A stretch of 64,000 bases of DNA from Hermatobates lingyangjiaoensis (Eukaryota; Arthropoda; Insecta; Hemiptera; Hermatobatidae), in assembly GCA_026182355.1 (NCBI GenBank), contig JAPFBL010000244.1, forward strand, positions 257,501 through 321,500. Reading direction: 5' to 3'. This document shows, piece after piece, positions 33,315 through 45,669 of this stretch. Under the pieces are notes generated by a model that worked only from the letters and a program-made list of their open reading frames with translations, ran no database searches and was not told where the DNA came from. How positions within the stretch are numbered: the stretch's first letter is position 1; each line of letters starts with the position of its first letter. Position numbers and translations under genes: made by a program.

Positions 33315-33880
33315 TTTAAGATTGAAAGCATTTCTTTCTTAAAGTGGTCTAACTTGGATCAAAAGGATTTTTAATTTTATGTACGTTTGCTACCCTTTTA
33401 CACCAATCATGGAGATAGTGTTTTTGCTTTGCACATGTGTATTTTCAGACAAATATAAATTCTAATCTGCTAACATAAAAAAAACAAACTTCCATTCTCA
33501 ATTTAAAAATGTAACTAAATTCAAGCAATCATTAAATTTCATCATCTTCAAAATGTGATAAATTAAGTTTTTTTTCAGCTATACGTGAATTAACCAATTA
33601 ATATTGATAAAAAAATTGATGGTGACTTTATATGAATGTGGAAGGTAATGTCAGGTTCTCGTCCGTTTGCATTGCTTCTTATTAAATAATATATCCGATT
33701 GTCCTAAATAAATATATAAAATACATTTTATTTAATAATTCGTAAAATGTGGTAAGTAAACGTTTTACATTATCACATAAGTATTCATTTTTTCGATGAA
33801 ATTACGAAACGAAATGGACCAATAAAGTTCAATGTAGATGAAGTATATAGATAAATTTAAAACACACACTTACAGTCTCT
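33315..33880. other. AT-rich DNA without recognised genes
   Basis: No coding signal and no repeat family I can match within the window. Confidence 0.45.
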
Positions 33881-33887
33881 ACTGGGC

Positions 33888-34827
33888 CAGGTTAGCTCAG
33901 TGTTTATGTATTTGCCTCTGGGCTGGTAGTCCGGAGTTCGATCCCCACCGGGCGCTCGTATTATTCATGCGGAAGGTAAATAAATCTGAGTATGTCGTCC
34001 CTCGGGGAGGACGTTAAGCCTGTTTTGATCTTCGCGTTCCTCGGCATTTTTGTACCATAACCGCTTAGTCAAGCCAGGCCGCCTTGTTGACAAGTTACTC
34101 TTTAGCCATCTCCATTGAAAACCATGGAGGTGCCCGAGGTGGACCTCGCGAGGGCGGGCAACGCAATGCTAAACACGAATTCTGACTCAGCAAAACGGTA
34201 CCTATGCCACGAGTAATAGACAAGCTAAAGCCCAGGTAACGTGCGGAGATTATTACAGATAAGGTACTCAAAATTCCCTTATCGGTTGCACTTTAACTAC
34301 AGAACATATATAACGAAGACATATAAATACACAATCAAGACAAACTCAATTTATCACTACGCCCCAAAGTACTAAAATATTCCCTTGAGGAGCAAACTAA
34401 ACAAATTTATAACTAAGAAACACTGAATACTAAAAGACTAAAAACTAATATAATGTCCGACAAGGTACTCGATATTCCCTTATCGGTTGCTTAAACTAAA
34501 GGACACAGGATATATAAATAAACATAAACAGAAATAAATAAACAGAACGAGTACAACTTACGTTAAACCCTCAAGGTACTGGGAATATTCCCTCGAGGGG
34601 AAAAAGACTAAAACTAATGTTAGAATAGACGTTAAGCCGTCGGTCCCGAGCCTGTACAATGTCAGGTACTCGTTAAAGATCCCTACTAAAGAATCCACAT
34701 GAGTTAGGCAAAATTTAGATACTCCCAATGTGTAGAATCTGTAGAATCACCGATAAAACAAAAAACCGGTAAACGGCTGACGTTATCGACCGCTAGGGGA
34801 TCGGTTTAAACAATAGAAAAAAAAAAA
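33888..34827 (+). mobile_element. Long composite tRNA-derived SINE
   Basis: The tRNA-like head GGTTAGCTCAGTG and box B GGAGTTCGATCCCCACC start it at 33890-33945. It ends with the common SINE tail (GTCGGTCCCGAGCCTGTAC to GGTTTAAACAATAGAAAAA). Between them is about 600 bp absent from other copies, including two related units with AAGGTACTC and ATTCCCTTATCGGTTGC or ATTCCCTCGAGGG. This looks like a longer family member or two SINEs fused. Confidence 0.75.
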
Positions 34828-34829
34828 AA

Positions 34830-35010
34830 GAAATGCAATCTCTAATTTTCGGTTTAAACCATCTTCAGGAGAGATAAAAGAGGGAAACTAAGCGCACTGG
34901 TACAGAGACGCACTGGTTGGAGACATCAATACCAGTGCACTTAGTTTCCCTCTCTTATTTCTCCTGAAGATGGTTCAAACAGAAAATTACAGACTGTAAG
35001 TGGGTGTATT
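34830..35010. mobile_element. Penelope-like palindrome, family C
   Basis: Minus core 34839-34875 and plus core 34960-34995 around a short centre with AGAGACGCACTGGTTGGAGA. The plus copy has CAGAAAA in place of CCGAAAA. Confidence 0.8.
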
Positions 35011-35170
35011 TAAAAGTACCTATGATTCTTAATTTACATTGAACATTAAATCATAAAAGGAATAAATCTTTTCAAATCTGTTGACTTCATCACTATTAAA
35101 TAAAACCCCTATTAACTTCATCCGCTATATCAGTGTTGCCAAAAGCGTATAACCATATGTCACTGTAGAA

Positions 35171-36270
35171 CAGGCATGGGCCACTTTTTGTGAACTGGGG
35201 TCGCAATATATAAATTCCAAGTGAACCAAGGGCCGCATGATAATTTCTGTCGTATTTGTATACATATAAAATACATAAATATATAAATACTGTGTGATAT
35301 ATTAATATGGTGAAAATTTGTATATCTATCTCATTATTTCATAATGATAAAGCAATTTATCACAAGGTAATCCTCAAAGATTAGTACAGTGGAACCTCTA
35401 CATACGAGTTACTCTACTTACGAGAAACTCGAGATACGAGAGGTCTTTCGAGCAAAAATCTTGCTCTACATACGAGAGAAAATCCAAGTGGCTACTAGTC
35501 GTGCTACAGCTCTTTTTAATGACACTTGTCTTACACATTTCCGTAATATTTTGAAAGGGAGGCAGAGACAAACCTACTTGGATAAGTTTTTCTTCAAAAG
35601 ACCTATAGAAAGTGAAAGTGTTGCAATTCCAGCTAAAAGGGCAAAAGAAAGCGAAGAAAAGTAAAAACTGATACAGTAATGTTAAAAAGCAAAAAAAAGT
35701 GCATAAATAAATTAGTGCCGTAAAAAAATTTAGTTTTTCATAAAGTTAACTTTAATTTTAAGTGGAAGTGCTCATAATAAATGCTCATAATAAACTCGCA
35801 TTTTATTTCGTTAATATCATCTTATTTATCTTATTACTGTATTTTTATGTTCAGTCACTATTTGAATGTGTTTTTAGTAATCAGGAAGATGTGTTCATAG
35901 TTATTTAGGGTTAACTTGAATGATTTTGGGAGGCCGGGAACAAATTAATTGGTTTTCAGTTATTTCTTATGGGAAAAATTCGCTCTAGATACGAGCACGA
36001 TCCGGGAACGAATTAATCTCGTATGTAGAGGTTCCACTGTACATACGCAATACATTTGGATTACAACGTATCTTCCCCGCAAATATAGCAAATCATATTT
36101 GTTGTTGCGCTCACCTCTTTCAAAGAAGTAATTTCCTTCCAAAAGCCTCGATGAGCTTTTGTTAATAAGCAAAAAGCAAAAGAATTTTAAATATTAAGAT
36201 GGAATTCCAGATAATCCCCGAGGGCCGCACAAAAACACGTGCTGGGGCCCAGCACATGTGGCCCATGCTG
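35171..36270. mobile_element. hAT element (family hAT-C) with perfect 8-bp target duplication
   Basis: The ends are CAGGCATGGGCCAC and GTGGCCCATGCTG. CTGTAGAA flanks both sides exactly (35163-35170 and 36271-36278). The interior includes GGGTCGCAATATATAAATTC and ATCCCCGAGGGCCGCAC. A pogo-type element occupies 35387-36039, leaving about 450 bp of hAT sequence. Confidence 0.92.
35387..36039 (+). mobile_element. pogo/Tigger-type element nested in hAT-C
   Basis: Terminal inverted repeats CAGTGGAACCTCTACATACG and its reverse complement, flanked by TA on both sides. This is the signature of Tigger elements of the Tc1-mariner superfamily. The 91-codon plus ORF (35389-35664) ends with FRNILKGRQRQTYLDKFF and KRAKESEEK. 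This resembles the C-terminal tail of Tigger transposases fused to the TIR; the DDE core is deleted. Confidence 0.9.
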
Positions 36271-36623
36271 CTGTAGAACTTGAATATGAACTATACATTC
36301 CATCAAGTTTTGAGACAATAGTTTCTTTCAAAGATAGAAATAACAATACTTTAACATTTTAAAGAAATTATTCAAATAATTCTTACATGTTTTGAAAGTG
36401 AATTTAAATTTTTATACAAATTAAAACTATTAATTCACTTTGATAGCCATTTCCCCATATAATTGTTATTAAAATGTATTTATGTATCTTACATGATACA
36501 TTATATATTACATAATAGATTAATTATGCTTTAAAAGTATTGTCATCAGACCAAAGTAAGCACACGATGCTATTAAACGGAGAGATTTAGGGGCGTGGCC
36601 TGGCTAGGTGTTACATCTCTGTA

Positions 36624-37261
36624 CAGTAGAACCCCGTTAATCCAGCACGATCGGGGGGGAGACCATGCCGGATAAAGCGTTTTGCCGTTGTTTTGAGTGT
36701 TACTCTTATAAATACACACGAATTCATTAAAAGTTAGAAAATAGCAAAACAATCATAGAAAACACACTCGTAATTACCTTCCTAGAGCGTAGGCTTGACT
36801 GGAGACTGTAGAATGAAATGTAATCCATTGTAAAGGCACTTTTAATAAACGTAAACTTTATTTTTCATATTTTATTTTCCTTAGGGCAGGGCAGGCATAT
36901 TTATAGGCTAGTCGTAAACTTATATTTTGATACTGTATTTAACTCTATTTTTTAAACTTATTTTCTTATTTCTATACTGTATTTAACTCTATGTTTTCAC
37001 TTATTTTCGTATTTATCTTACTGTACTAATGTCCTTCAGCCTAATTGTCTTGTTTTTAACTTTACATTGGAGGGGGGTTGTCAGATAATTCTTCGTCAGA
37101 CCAGGGGAGCTTCGCGCGGCGTATTTAAAATTACGTGGTTGTACATTTTTTGTGTTTGCATATTTTTTACCCAATATTTTCGGGAAATTTCCCTGGTCAA
37201 AATTTTGCCGTTGTTTTGAACGTGCCGGACGTTTGGATACCGGATAAAGGGGGTTCTACTG
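36624..37261. mobile_element. Second pogo/Tigger-type element
   Basis: The ends are CAGTAGAACCCCGTTAATCC and CCGGATAAAGGGGGTTCTACTG-like sequence, with TA on both sides (36622-36623, 37262-37263). The subterminal CCGGATAAAGCG and GTGCCGGACG motifs are also inverted. No transposase remains. Confidence 0.88.
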
Positions 37262-37265
37262 TATA

Positions 37266-38001
37266 CAGTAATCCCTCACTTTTCGCGGTTAATGGGGACG
37301 ACCGAAGACACCCGCGAAAAGCGAAAATCCGCGAATAATGGACGCACCTTTATAAAAGCCTCTAAAGCTCAAACAACGACCTTTCCAATAGACAGAGGAT
37401 CCTACTGTGTTGTAAATAAACGTGAAAAACAAAAAGAAAACAAATAAGAAATAATTAATAAAGAAAAATTACGTCTTTACCAACTGTAAGAGAGAAAGAG
37501 AGAAAAAATTATAGTCTTAATGTATTGTACAGTAAAGAATAAGCAAGTAAATAAAATAAAAAAATTCGTAACTATCCTTTATTTTAATTTATAGATGAAA
37601 AGGCATATTTTTCGGCTTCTATTTTTTGATATTTTTATTATTCTCTTTATACAATTGATTATGTTTTAATATTTTTCATTAATTTTTATTCTTTATTGAA
37701 TATTTTTTAATAGCTTTTATTAGCCTTTAATTTAATACTGTAGAATATGTTTTGACCCAGCAAGTCACTGGTTGTTTGATATCTTTCTTGATCATAGAAG
37801 AAGAATCCTGTATATTTTCTTCTCTAATACTAACTACTGTAATTTTTCATTACGAGTTTTATTTTTTTTATTTTTTTCTGCGATTACAGTTGAATATTTA
37901 AAATTTTTAATTGAACATATCAATTAAAAATTTAGTTTAGTTTAGTTTAGTGAAATACTGAACCCGCGAAAACTGAACCGCGAACTAGCGAGGGATTACT
38001 G
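37266..38001. mobile_element. Third pogo/Tigger-type element, four bases from the second
   Basis: The ends are CAGTAATCCCTCACTTTTCG and CTAGCGAGGGATTACTG, with TA on both sides (37264-37265, 38002-38003). GCGAAAAGCGAAAATCCGCG follows the left end. Only TATA separates it from the previous element. Confidence 0.88.
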
Positions 38002-38009
38002 TATACAGT

Positions 38010-38345
38010 TCGTGAGTTCCTTTGTTTGTTTGTTTGTTTGATCACCCATTTTCCGTGGAGATAGAGACCTCAAATTCTAATATATATTATTTATTACCTG
38101 AATAATGTTAAATAAAAGAAAATTATTATTTAATACCAAAAATTAGAGACAGGGTAGCCAGTGGCTTGCGTGCTCGTCGATGAAAATAGTGCAAATGTAT
38201 TATATATTTAATATTTGCGTAATATAAACACTGGTAATAAAGTAAGGTATGACACCATAGTAGCCCAGTGGCTTGCATGCTCGCCGATAACAATAGTACA
38301 ATTATATAATAAATAAATGTAAGAAAAAAAATTTGAATTTAAAAT
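38010..38345 (+). mobile_element. Helentron-like fragment with two tandem units
   Basis: TTCGTGAGTTCCTTTGTTTG start, then two copies of the GTAGCCAGTGGCTTGCGTGC unit (near 38150 and 38258), matching 22420-22750. Confidence 0.65.
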
Positions 38346-38349
38346 TTGA

Positions 38350-38530
38350 ATAATGTAGTGTATACAATGTGGACAGACATCTAATGTGGTGTATACAGAT
38401 GCATTTGCTTAACACTGTACTAATAATGGTATTTTCTACTATTCTATAATTTCTAATGTTATTTTGGAATATTATATATCATTTCCCATTTTTTGAAAAA
38501 GTATCCGTCAAAGACGGGAATATTTGCTTG
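38350..38530 (+). mobile_element. Helitron 3'-end fragment
   Basis: It matches 43225-43398: GTGTATACAGATGCATTTG, TTCTACTATTCTATAATTTC and the terminal hairpin region CCGTCAAAGACGGG. It ends near TTTGCTTG in place of CTAG. Confidence 0.65.
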
Positions 38531-38534
38531 TTAA

Positions 38535-39300
38535 AATATAATTTTCTTTTTTACAAATTTACTATCAAAATAAATAAGTAATTGTGTCAATGCCACAAAC
38601 TAAATTAAATAATCAGAATTGTAAGGTTATGTTATAATTGTTCAAAGTTAAAAAAAAATAGTTGCTACGTAAACAAACTTACAATGATATAATTTACAGA
38701 AATAAATCTATTTTGTTGGTAACTGATTTCAAAAGTAATATGTAAAACACAAATGAAAATGTTACTTAAATCGTTTTTTAAAGTACCATATTTGAATTAG
38801 TATGGTATCAAACTGAACAGCAATTTTATATGATAAATGCAAACGATAAAATGTAGTTCACAATACCATGTAAAATTTCTTTTCAAAAACTATAAAATGA
38901 AAAGATTAATTTGAAGATAATTTAAGGAATAAGACAACACTTACTTGACAGAAACGCAGCGTGGAAGTGAATAGTAAACTACGCATTATTTAAAATCATG
39001 CCTGCATTAAAACAAATGAAATAGAAATACTTCCTTCCGTTACCGCATTGAATCAAATGACTATTAAAACATAACTTCCGATTTCAGTCAAAACAACATC
39101 CAAACAGCTTTAAATTAAAATGATGTAATATTTTTAAACCATTATAATAGGAGGCAATTAAAGCTCTATTACAATAAATGCAACTAATTTAAAATAATTA
39201 GCAATTAGTTACAATAAAATATTATTCCTCAATGCATAAATATTTATAAAAAAAAAATTATATTCACAAGAATTTAAATTAATAATTACTCAGCTAAATA
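38535..39300. other. AT-rich DNA without recognised genes
   Basis: No coding signal and no repeat I can match. Confidence 0.45.
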
Positions 39301-39905
39301 TAAAGTTCGTGAGTTTGTTTGTTCACCAATTTTCCGTGGATACAGAGAACCGAAATTATAATATATATTATTTATTATCTGAATAATATTAAATAAAAAA
39401 AATTATTATTTAATTCCAAACATTGGAGCCAGGGTAGCCAGTGGCTTGCGTGCTCGCCGATGACAGTAGTGGAAATGTATTATAAATAGATGAAAAAAAA
39501 AATTTTTTTTTTGTTTAATATTTGCGTAATATAAACTCTGCTAATAAAGTAGGGTATAGAACCAGAGTAGCCCAATGGCTTGCGTGCTTGCCATAGTACA
39601 AGCGTATCTATATAACTAAAAGATACATTTTATCTATACATTGCTTAGAACTAACTCATTTCAAGTTTTATTTACGTTTTGTATATTAAAAGAAACCGAA
39701 TCCACCCTTAAACAAATTTCTGAATTTTTTTTTTTTGTCTAAAAGTTTTGCTCACAAGCAAACTCAGCCACCATAAGTCAAAGCATGCTGAAACATTGAC
39801 AGTAGATTTGTGTTTCTCTAACTTAATAGTTAAGATTTGAATGGATTGGAAATTCAACACAGAAGCGAAGTTATAGACTTTTAAGCTATGTTTGGCTAAC
39901 AATAC
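39300..39905 (+). mobile_element. Helentron-like units followed by Helitron 5' fragment
   Basis: TTCGTGAGTTTGTTTGTTC, two GTAGCC...GCTTGCGTGCTCGCC units (39430 and 39568), then CTATATAACTAAAAGATAC and CATTGCTTAGAACTAACTC, the Helitron 5' start, running to about 39900. Confidence 0.65.
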
Positions 39906-39907
39906 AT

Positions 39908-40375
39908 ACCGTCTTTTTCGAAAAATAAGACCTAGCGTGATTTTCGGGACGTTTTGAACTATAAGCCCTCCCTTGAAAATAGACCCTAGTTAAGAAATTG
40001 TGAAAAATATAATTCGTTAAAAAATTGCTTTTGATTATAGTAGGTATTTCTAGCTGTTGTAATATTTGGAAAGAATTCTTTGGAAATTTAACCAGAGCTA
40101 TATTTACAAGACATGAGAGATTCAGACCATGAGTCTACAGGAAAGAGATTTGGGGGAAAATCAGAACGGAATTCAAAATGTTGATAATTTATGACATGTT
40201 CCAGAAAATGACGTGACTGTAAATCGAATAAATTTAAATTTCTATATAAAAATAAATAATAAATACAAATATGTAAATCTACTTAATGTACTTGAAGCCC
40301 TCCTCGAGAATAAGCCCTAGCACGGATTTTGATCTAAAAATAAAGTAAAACAGTGTTTTATTTTCGAAAAAAAAC
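39908..40375. mobile_element. MITE with 'ACCGTCTTTTTCGAAAAATA' end
   Basis: The left end is ACCGTCTTTTTCGAAAAATA followed by AGACCTAGCGTGATTTTCGG. Towards the right, CCTAGCACGGATTTTGAT and GTTTTATTTTCGAAAAAAAA form an imperfect inverted counterpart. An inverted fragment of the same family is at 59880-59995. The superfamily was not determined. Confidence 0.6.
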
Positions 40376-40548
40376 TTGCTATAGCATGAGACACCTAAAA
40401 ACAACGTATATTCTTAAAATAAATATATTTTATATTTTTTTCTCTAATTTGTACAACGTTATTAAAACTTGAAATAAGACAGTTCTAAATAATGTACAGA
40501 ACAACCTGTATAGCTGTAAAAGTATTTTTGGCAACCGATACTATAGCA

Positions 40549-40680
40549 CAGAGTTTTTTCAAACTTTTTTCGACGCGGAACCCTTTTTGTTTCAGTAACT
40601 TTCTCAGGAACCCCAGATTCTAACGATTTTATAGAATCATAATATAAATATTTTTATATGCTTTTATAAAATAGTTTCTA
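40549..40680 (+). mobile_element. hAT-A left-end fragment
   Basis: CAGAGTTTTTTCAAAC and GACGCGGAACCCTTTTTG, then the block to about ATGCTTTTATAAAATAG, where it breaks off. It lies beside Helitron sequence in reverse orientation (40475-40545). Confidence 0.75.
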
Positions 40681-41156
40681 CTCTACTTCTGTACTTACTT
40701 TAAATAAAACGTTGAATTATTTTAAATTAACCCGAAAAAGTAATAGCTCAAAGTTGGTTTGATTTAATCATGTGGCTTATCTGTCATACCATGCTATGTA
40801 CCATATACCATGATTATATACCATGCCCCCCCAAGTCACCAACGGCAGCGTAGCAAAGGAAGAAAAGGAGTCAGTTTTCGTTGGTATTGGCGAAGGTGTT
40901 TCAATGACTAAGATATGCCCAGGAATCTTTTACAAGACTCATGTCTGTCCTATCCACAAAAGAGAATACCAAAGATTATAGATAAAAATCGAAAAACCAA
41001 GAAAGAAACTAGCAGAGAATAGAATGTCACAAATATAGGCAACATGTGTTCTCAGAATATTTTAATTTCTAATTTATATCTAACTAGTAGACGTGCGCGT
41101 CATTGACGGGTATTTTACAAAAATACAAAGTAAGTTTTACTTTGTACTATAGATAA

Positions 41157-41345
41157 CTCTCTGGTGTCATTGTATTTTTTAGTTAATGCCTGAGGAAGAA
41201 CACTACGTGTTCGAAACGCATTGTTTATATCATTAAATTTTTATATGTGGAGATCATTTCATTAGATTTTTACCCTACAATGAGTAAATACCACATAATA
41301 ACTAATTACACTACATTAGAATATATATTCACTTTTTTAAAGCGA
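41157..41345 (+). mobile_element. Penelope-like terminal segment, family K
   Basis: Plus orientation with core at 41187-41224 (CTGAGGA, GAACACTACGTGTTC, GAAACGC). The right flank GGAGATCATTTCATTAG, TTTTACCCTACAATGAG is shared with 57540-57590. Confidence 0.8.
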
Positions 41346-42022
41346 GTAACTTATGATAAACCCAAATGAAGTTTAAAAATCAACTAACAATACCTACTTG
41401 ATACGGGCAGAGTTTTTCAAACTTTTTTCGACGCGGAACACTTTTTGGTTCCAGTAACTTTCCCGGGAACACCAGATTCTAATGATTACATACTATCATA
41501 ATATAAATAAATTAATTAATTATAAATTAATATAATAAAATTTCATATGCCGTTTTAAATAGTATGCATGTTTAAAAACAATTAAAAAAGTAATACCATA
41601 TTACTCCAATATGTATTTTACGAATACAAATTCAAAACTAAAAGATTTTAATTTTCATATGTTCCACAAGTGCATAACACATAAAAGAGAATTATTAGCA
41701 ATTTTAACACAGAATTTGTTTTGTAATCATTTTTGGCTTTATAGTTGAGAGTTTGATTCTCAAGTTAGCCCCAGCATTAAGTCTACTTCAGTATTTGGTT
41801 TCTATGGCAGTTTAAAGGGAAAATCCAGTAAGACATAAGTAGGTAGTGGGAAAGGTCAGCAATGTGTGAAGTGCTACTTTTGCAATAGCAGGAAATTCGG
41901 GAATCAGATAGTTTCAAAAACTGACTAGTGATTCATCCTAAATATGAATAAAATTTTGACCATTTCTACTTATGGGTATATCTAGATATAAACATTATTC
42001 GGTTTCATAATTCACAAGAAAT

Positions 42023-43398
42023 CTTTATAAATAAAATAATGATTTTGTCTGTACATTGCTTAGAACTGACTCATTTCAAGTTTTCTTTACGTTTCATACA
42101 TTGGAGAAACCGAATCCACCCTTAGAAAAATTTCTGTCGGTTTGTCGGTTTGTCCGCAAAACTTTGTCACAGGTAAACTCAGCTACCATAAGACATATAA
42201 AGCTGAAACTTTTACAGTAGATTTGTGTAGGTCTAACTTAAAATATAGGCTATGAATTGATTGGAAATTCAACGTAGAAGTGAAGTTATGGACGTTTAAC
42301 GCAAAAATGTTTGTCACAAGTAAACTCAGCCACCATAAGACATAGTGAGCTGAAACATTGACACTGGATTTGTGTGTGCCTAACTTAAAATATGGGCTCT
42401 AAATAGATTATTAATTCAGTACAGAAGCGAAGTTATGGGGCTTTTAGCTGTATTTTCCTAACTTCACAGACAAGTTTGTTTTGAAAATACACAGGTGTGG
42501 CAAGTAGGTATTGTTAGTTGATTTTAATTTCAATTGAGCATATGAATATATTGCGTATTTGACATCATTGAAATGGTGTTTCACAGAGTTGAGGATGTAC
42601 TATCTATTGAGAATAAATGTTTTGTAAACATGCAATTCTCAGCCCTTAATATGAACAGGCATGAGAAATCAACAAACAAGTTCTTACGCTATATGAAGCC
42701 GAGGAAAGAACTTACAAGTCAGTAAAGAGATTGAATTAGTGATGAAGAAGCAGTTCATTATCTAATTGAATTTCTTGACTCTGAATTTATTTCTCCTGGA
42801 CTGCCTGATCATGAGTAAAACTTCAAGTAGGAGCACCAATCATGCTGCAATTTAGTAGCAGTAACAAATTTCATGTTACGAAACATGAGTGCCCCAAAAC
42901 TGTGCAACGGGACACGACTCTGAGTTCGTGCTCTACACAGATATGCCATAGAGGCGGACATAATGACTGGATGTGGTATTAGGGAGTCTGTGTGTATACC
43001 ACGCATATCATTGATTCCGAGCCACTGTCTGTTTCCATTGAAATGATTGCAATGTCCTGTCAGAGTCTATTTCGCAATGACGTTAACTAAGTCGCAAAGG
43101 GAGACTTTATCTAACGCAGGAATTCAAGTTAGCGAAACCAAGTTTTTCTCACATGGTCAACTGTAGTTTACTTGCTCGATTGTCAGAGGTTTCAACTGAT
43201 TGTTCTTCCATGAACCTGAAGGACAGACAGCTAATGTAGTGTATACAGAGGCATTTGTTTAACACTGTACTAATAATGGTGTTTTCTACTATTCTATAAT
43301 TTCTAATTATAGTATTAGTATAATACTATAATAGATATTTTGGAATACCAAGTATAATAGAATTTTTGATTCCGTCAAAGACGGGTACATTTGCTAGT
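42023..43398 (+). mobile_element. Helitron inserted in hAT-A
   Basis: It starts ATCTTTATAAATAAAATAAT followed by TTTGTCTGTACATTGC and ends with CCGTCAAAGACGGG and TTTGCTAG, a hairpin followed by CTAG. It contains 5'-end repeats near 42030-42300 and a helicase remnant at 42640-43200. It is deleted relative to an autonomous element. Confidence 0.75.
42640..43200 (+). pseudogene. Helitron Pif1-type helicase remnant
   Basis: Across shifting plus frames the sequence reads SDEEAVHYLIEFLDSEFIS, PGLPDHELKLQVGAPIMLQ, CNGTRLRVRAL, SLIPSHCLFP, CPVRV and LSNAGIQVSETKFFSHGQL. These are the C-terminal motifs of Helitron helicases (LPxHxLxLKVGxPIMLLRNL; FAMTINKSQGQTL). Several stops and frame changes make it inactive. 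Confidence 0.85.
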
Positions 43399-43559
43399 AT
43401 AGAATAAAATTATTAAAAAATCTTTATAATTTTTTTAAAAAAAGTATAAAAATGATTTTACTAAATTTTTTCACGGACCCCTCAGACAGTCCGTTAAGCA
43501 ACCCCTGGGTTCCGCGAAACCACTTTGGGAATCTCTGTGCTATAGAATCAGGCAACTAA

Positions 43560-44040
43560 AAATACCTTTATATCTATACAGGTTCTGTCTGTGCATTGCT
43601 TAAAACTAACTCATTTCAAGTTATCTTTAAGTTTTATACATTAGAGGAACCAATAACCACCCTTAGAAAAATTTCTGTCTGTTTTTATTTTTATTTTAAA
43701 AATATATTGGTATTTTTTGGTATCTAAACTGTAGTAAATAGGTATTGTTAGTTGATATACCTGTGTAGATGGCCAAACACAGTTTAAAAGTCTTAACTTC
43801 GATTCTACGTAGAAATTCAAATCTCAGCTTTTAAGTTAGACCTAGACAAATCTAGTGTCAAAGTTTTAGCTAACTATGACTTATAGTGGCTGAGTTTGCT
43901 TGTGACAAATTTTTTTTTTCTGTACATACAGACAGAAATTTTTCTAATAGTAGATTCAGGTTCTCTAATGTATAAAACATAAAGATAACTTGAAATGATA
44001 ATGTACACATAAAAACCTTTCTTTTATTTATATAGATACG
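43560..44040. mobile_element. Helitron terminal fragments in opposite orientations
   Basis: A plus start, CTATACAGGTTCTGTCTG with GCATTGCTTAAAAC (43580-43640), is followed near 43910-44010 by the inverse of the same start (CTCTAATGTATAAAACATAA, CTTGAAATGATAATGTAC). This makes a small inverted arrangement. Confidence 0.6.
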
Positions 44041-45445
44041 AAATAAAATAATTCTAATAATAGATATAATACTATTTCAATTTTCTGATAAAAAGAAAAT
44101 CACATGTCACGAACACCAAAAACCCTTAGAGTTAGTTCAGTTCGATTCCATAAACGTAAATTGATCCGATATGAATAGTACTAGCTAAAATAATTTAACA
44201 CATTTTCCGTTTTTATCGAAGTTTGGTCTAGTTTGATTTGATGAAAAATAGAAATAGAAAAATAGTGTTAAATAAAATAATTTAGAAATAGTTAAACCTA
44301 TTATTCATATTACAACACATTTGCATAAGAATAACATACATGACAAAGCAGGTAATTATAAGCAAGCAATGACTGGGTTCATTTTGGTTTATAAGTGAGT
44401 AATTAGCAGTAATTACTTAATTAAGGCAATATTTAAATGAATGAGTTAGCATGAAAGGAAAGGGAATTTGTTTCATCGGATTTCAGTTACAGATTTGAAT
44501 AGACTATTAACACGGCATATTCATTCCATACAGACGGTTTTAATATCTTCTATTTTTTTTTTATTTTTCTTGAATGCCTGTAATCTTATTTACGTAATAG
44601 AGGTATAGTGTTTCATTATTCTTTACACGTTTTTTTTTTTTCTAGAAAAGGTCTGAGATTGTTGTATGCTTTATTTTATTCAGTGATTTGTCACGATGAC
44701 ATAAAGGAATACCTTCTAAACAATAACCTTCCCTATTATCAGTCAAGACAAGATGACTGACAATGACTTCTTTATTAAATTGCAACCTTCCCAGCTGGTT
44801 TAAACCTATACTTGGCTTAGAGTTTTTAAACACTCAAAGGAGTAAAGTCAATGTTTCTTGCCATATTTCCTGCAAACTCTATACTTTTGTAAGAACATTA
44901 TGTGTTTTATGTTTGATATAAGCATATGCTTGTTTAGCACAGTACGTTTCTCTCCTACTGACTGTACATATACTCTAATAAGATATACTCTGCTCATATT
45001 CCTTTCTGTTCTAATCATTGCACATATTTCTTATTTACAAATAACATTCTCATATGCCTTTCTGTTCTAATCATTGCACATACTTCTCACTTACAAATAA
45101 CATTCTAATTTATGTCAAAACCGTGAATTTATTTATTTTCTTTTCATAATTTAAATAATACCTTTTTTTATAATATAGTTCAATTTGTATTACATTCATT
45201 TTTAATTATTTAAAAATTTTTCAATTTTTTTATTCCAATCAATTTTAGATTTATTCTGTTTTGAATAGGTATTGAATACTTTTTATGATAATTTGCCTAA
45301 TTTTTTTGTCTATAAACAAAATTTGTATTTGTATTACCAGAGGTGTTAGATATTTACGGGTCACTTGCTGCCTGCACAACTAAACTGCTTTGGGCAAACT
45401 CAACCATCATAGTGGACCCTAAAGATCTTGCACTTATATCACTAA
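44040..45445. other. AT-rich DNA without recognised genes
   Basis: Unique-looking sequence. Two ATTCCTTTCTGTTCTAATCA-type repeats occur near 45000 and 45060. A short open stretch at 45343-45440 is discussed among rejected items. Confidence 0.45.
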
Positions 45446-45446
45446 A

Positions 45447-45665
45447 CCCCTGTGCTATTGAAGATAACATCATTTTCATCACTAACCCCTGTGCTACTGA
45501 AGATAACATAATTTTCATCACTAACCCCTGTGCTACTGAAGATAACATCATTTTTATCACTAACCTCTAAGCTACTGAAGATAACATCATTTTTATCACT
45601 AACCCCTGTGCCACTGAAGATAACATCATTTTCATCACTAACCCCTGAAGATAACATCATTTTCG
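45447..45665 (+). repeat. 39-bp minisatellite, about 5.5 copies
   Basis: The unit is GAAGATAACATCATTTTCAT plus CACTAACCCCTGTGCTACT. Copies start near 45460, 45499, 45538, 45577 and 45616. Because 39 is divisible by three it stays open on both strands. Confidence 0.93.
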
Positions 45666-45669
45666 TTTT

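Larger units (their letters stand above)
41408..43537 (-). mobile_element. hAT-A copy interrupted by a Helitron
   Basis: Left end CAGAGTTTTTCAAAC (41408), right end CACTTTGGGAATCTCTG (43537). Between 41600 and 42020 the minus strand holds the family's transposase C-terminus remnants. Helitron sequence fills about 42023-43398, after which hAT-A resumes with GACAGTCCGTTAAGCAACCC. The hAT copy itself lies in older Helitron sequence whose parts flank it on both sides. Confidence 0.75.

Noticed and set aside
44642..44833. 63-codon minus ORF
   Set aside because: No domain, no supporting splice signals, and short ORFs like this are expected by chance.
45343..45570. ORF starting LDIYGSLAACTTKLLWANS
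   Set aside because: The second half is minisatellite. The first 30 residues look protein-like, but I see no donor before the repeat and recognise no family.
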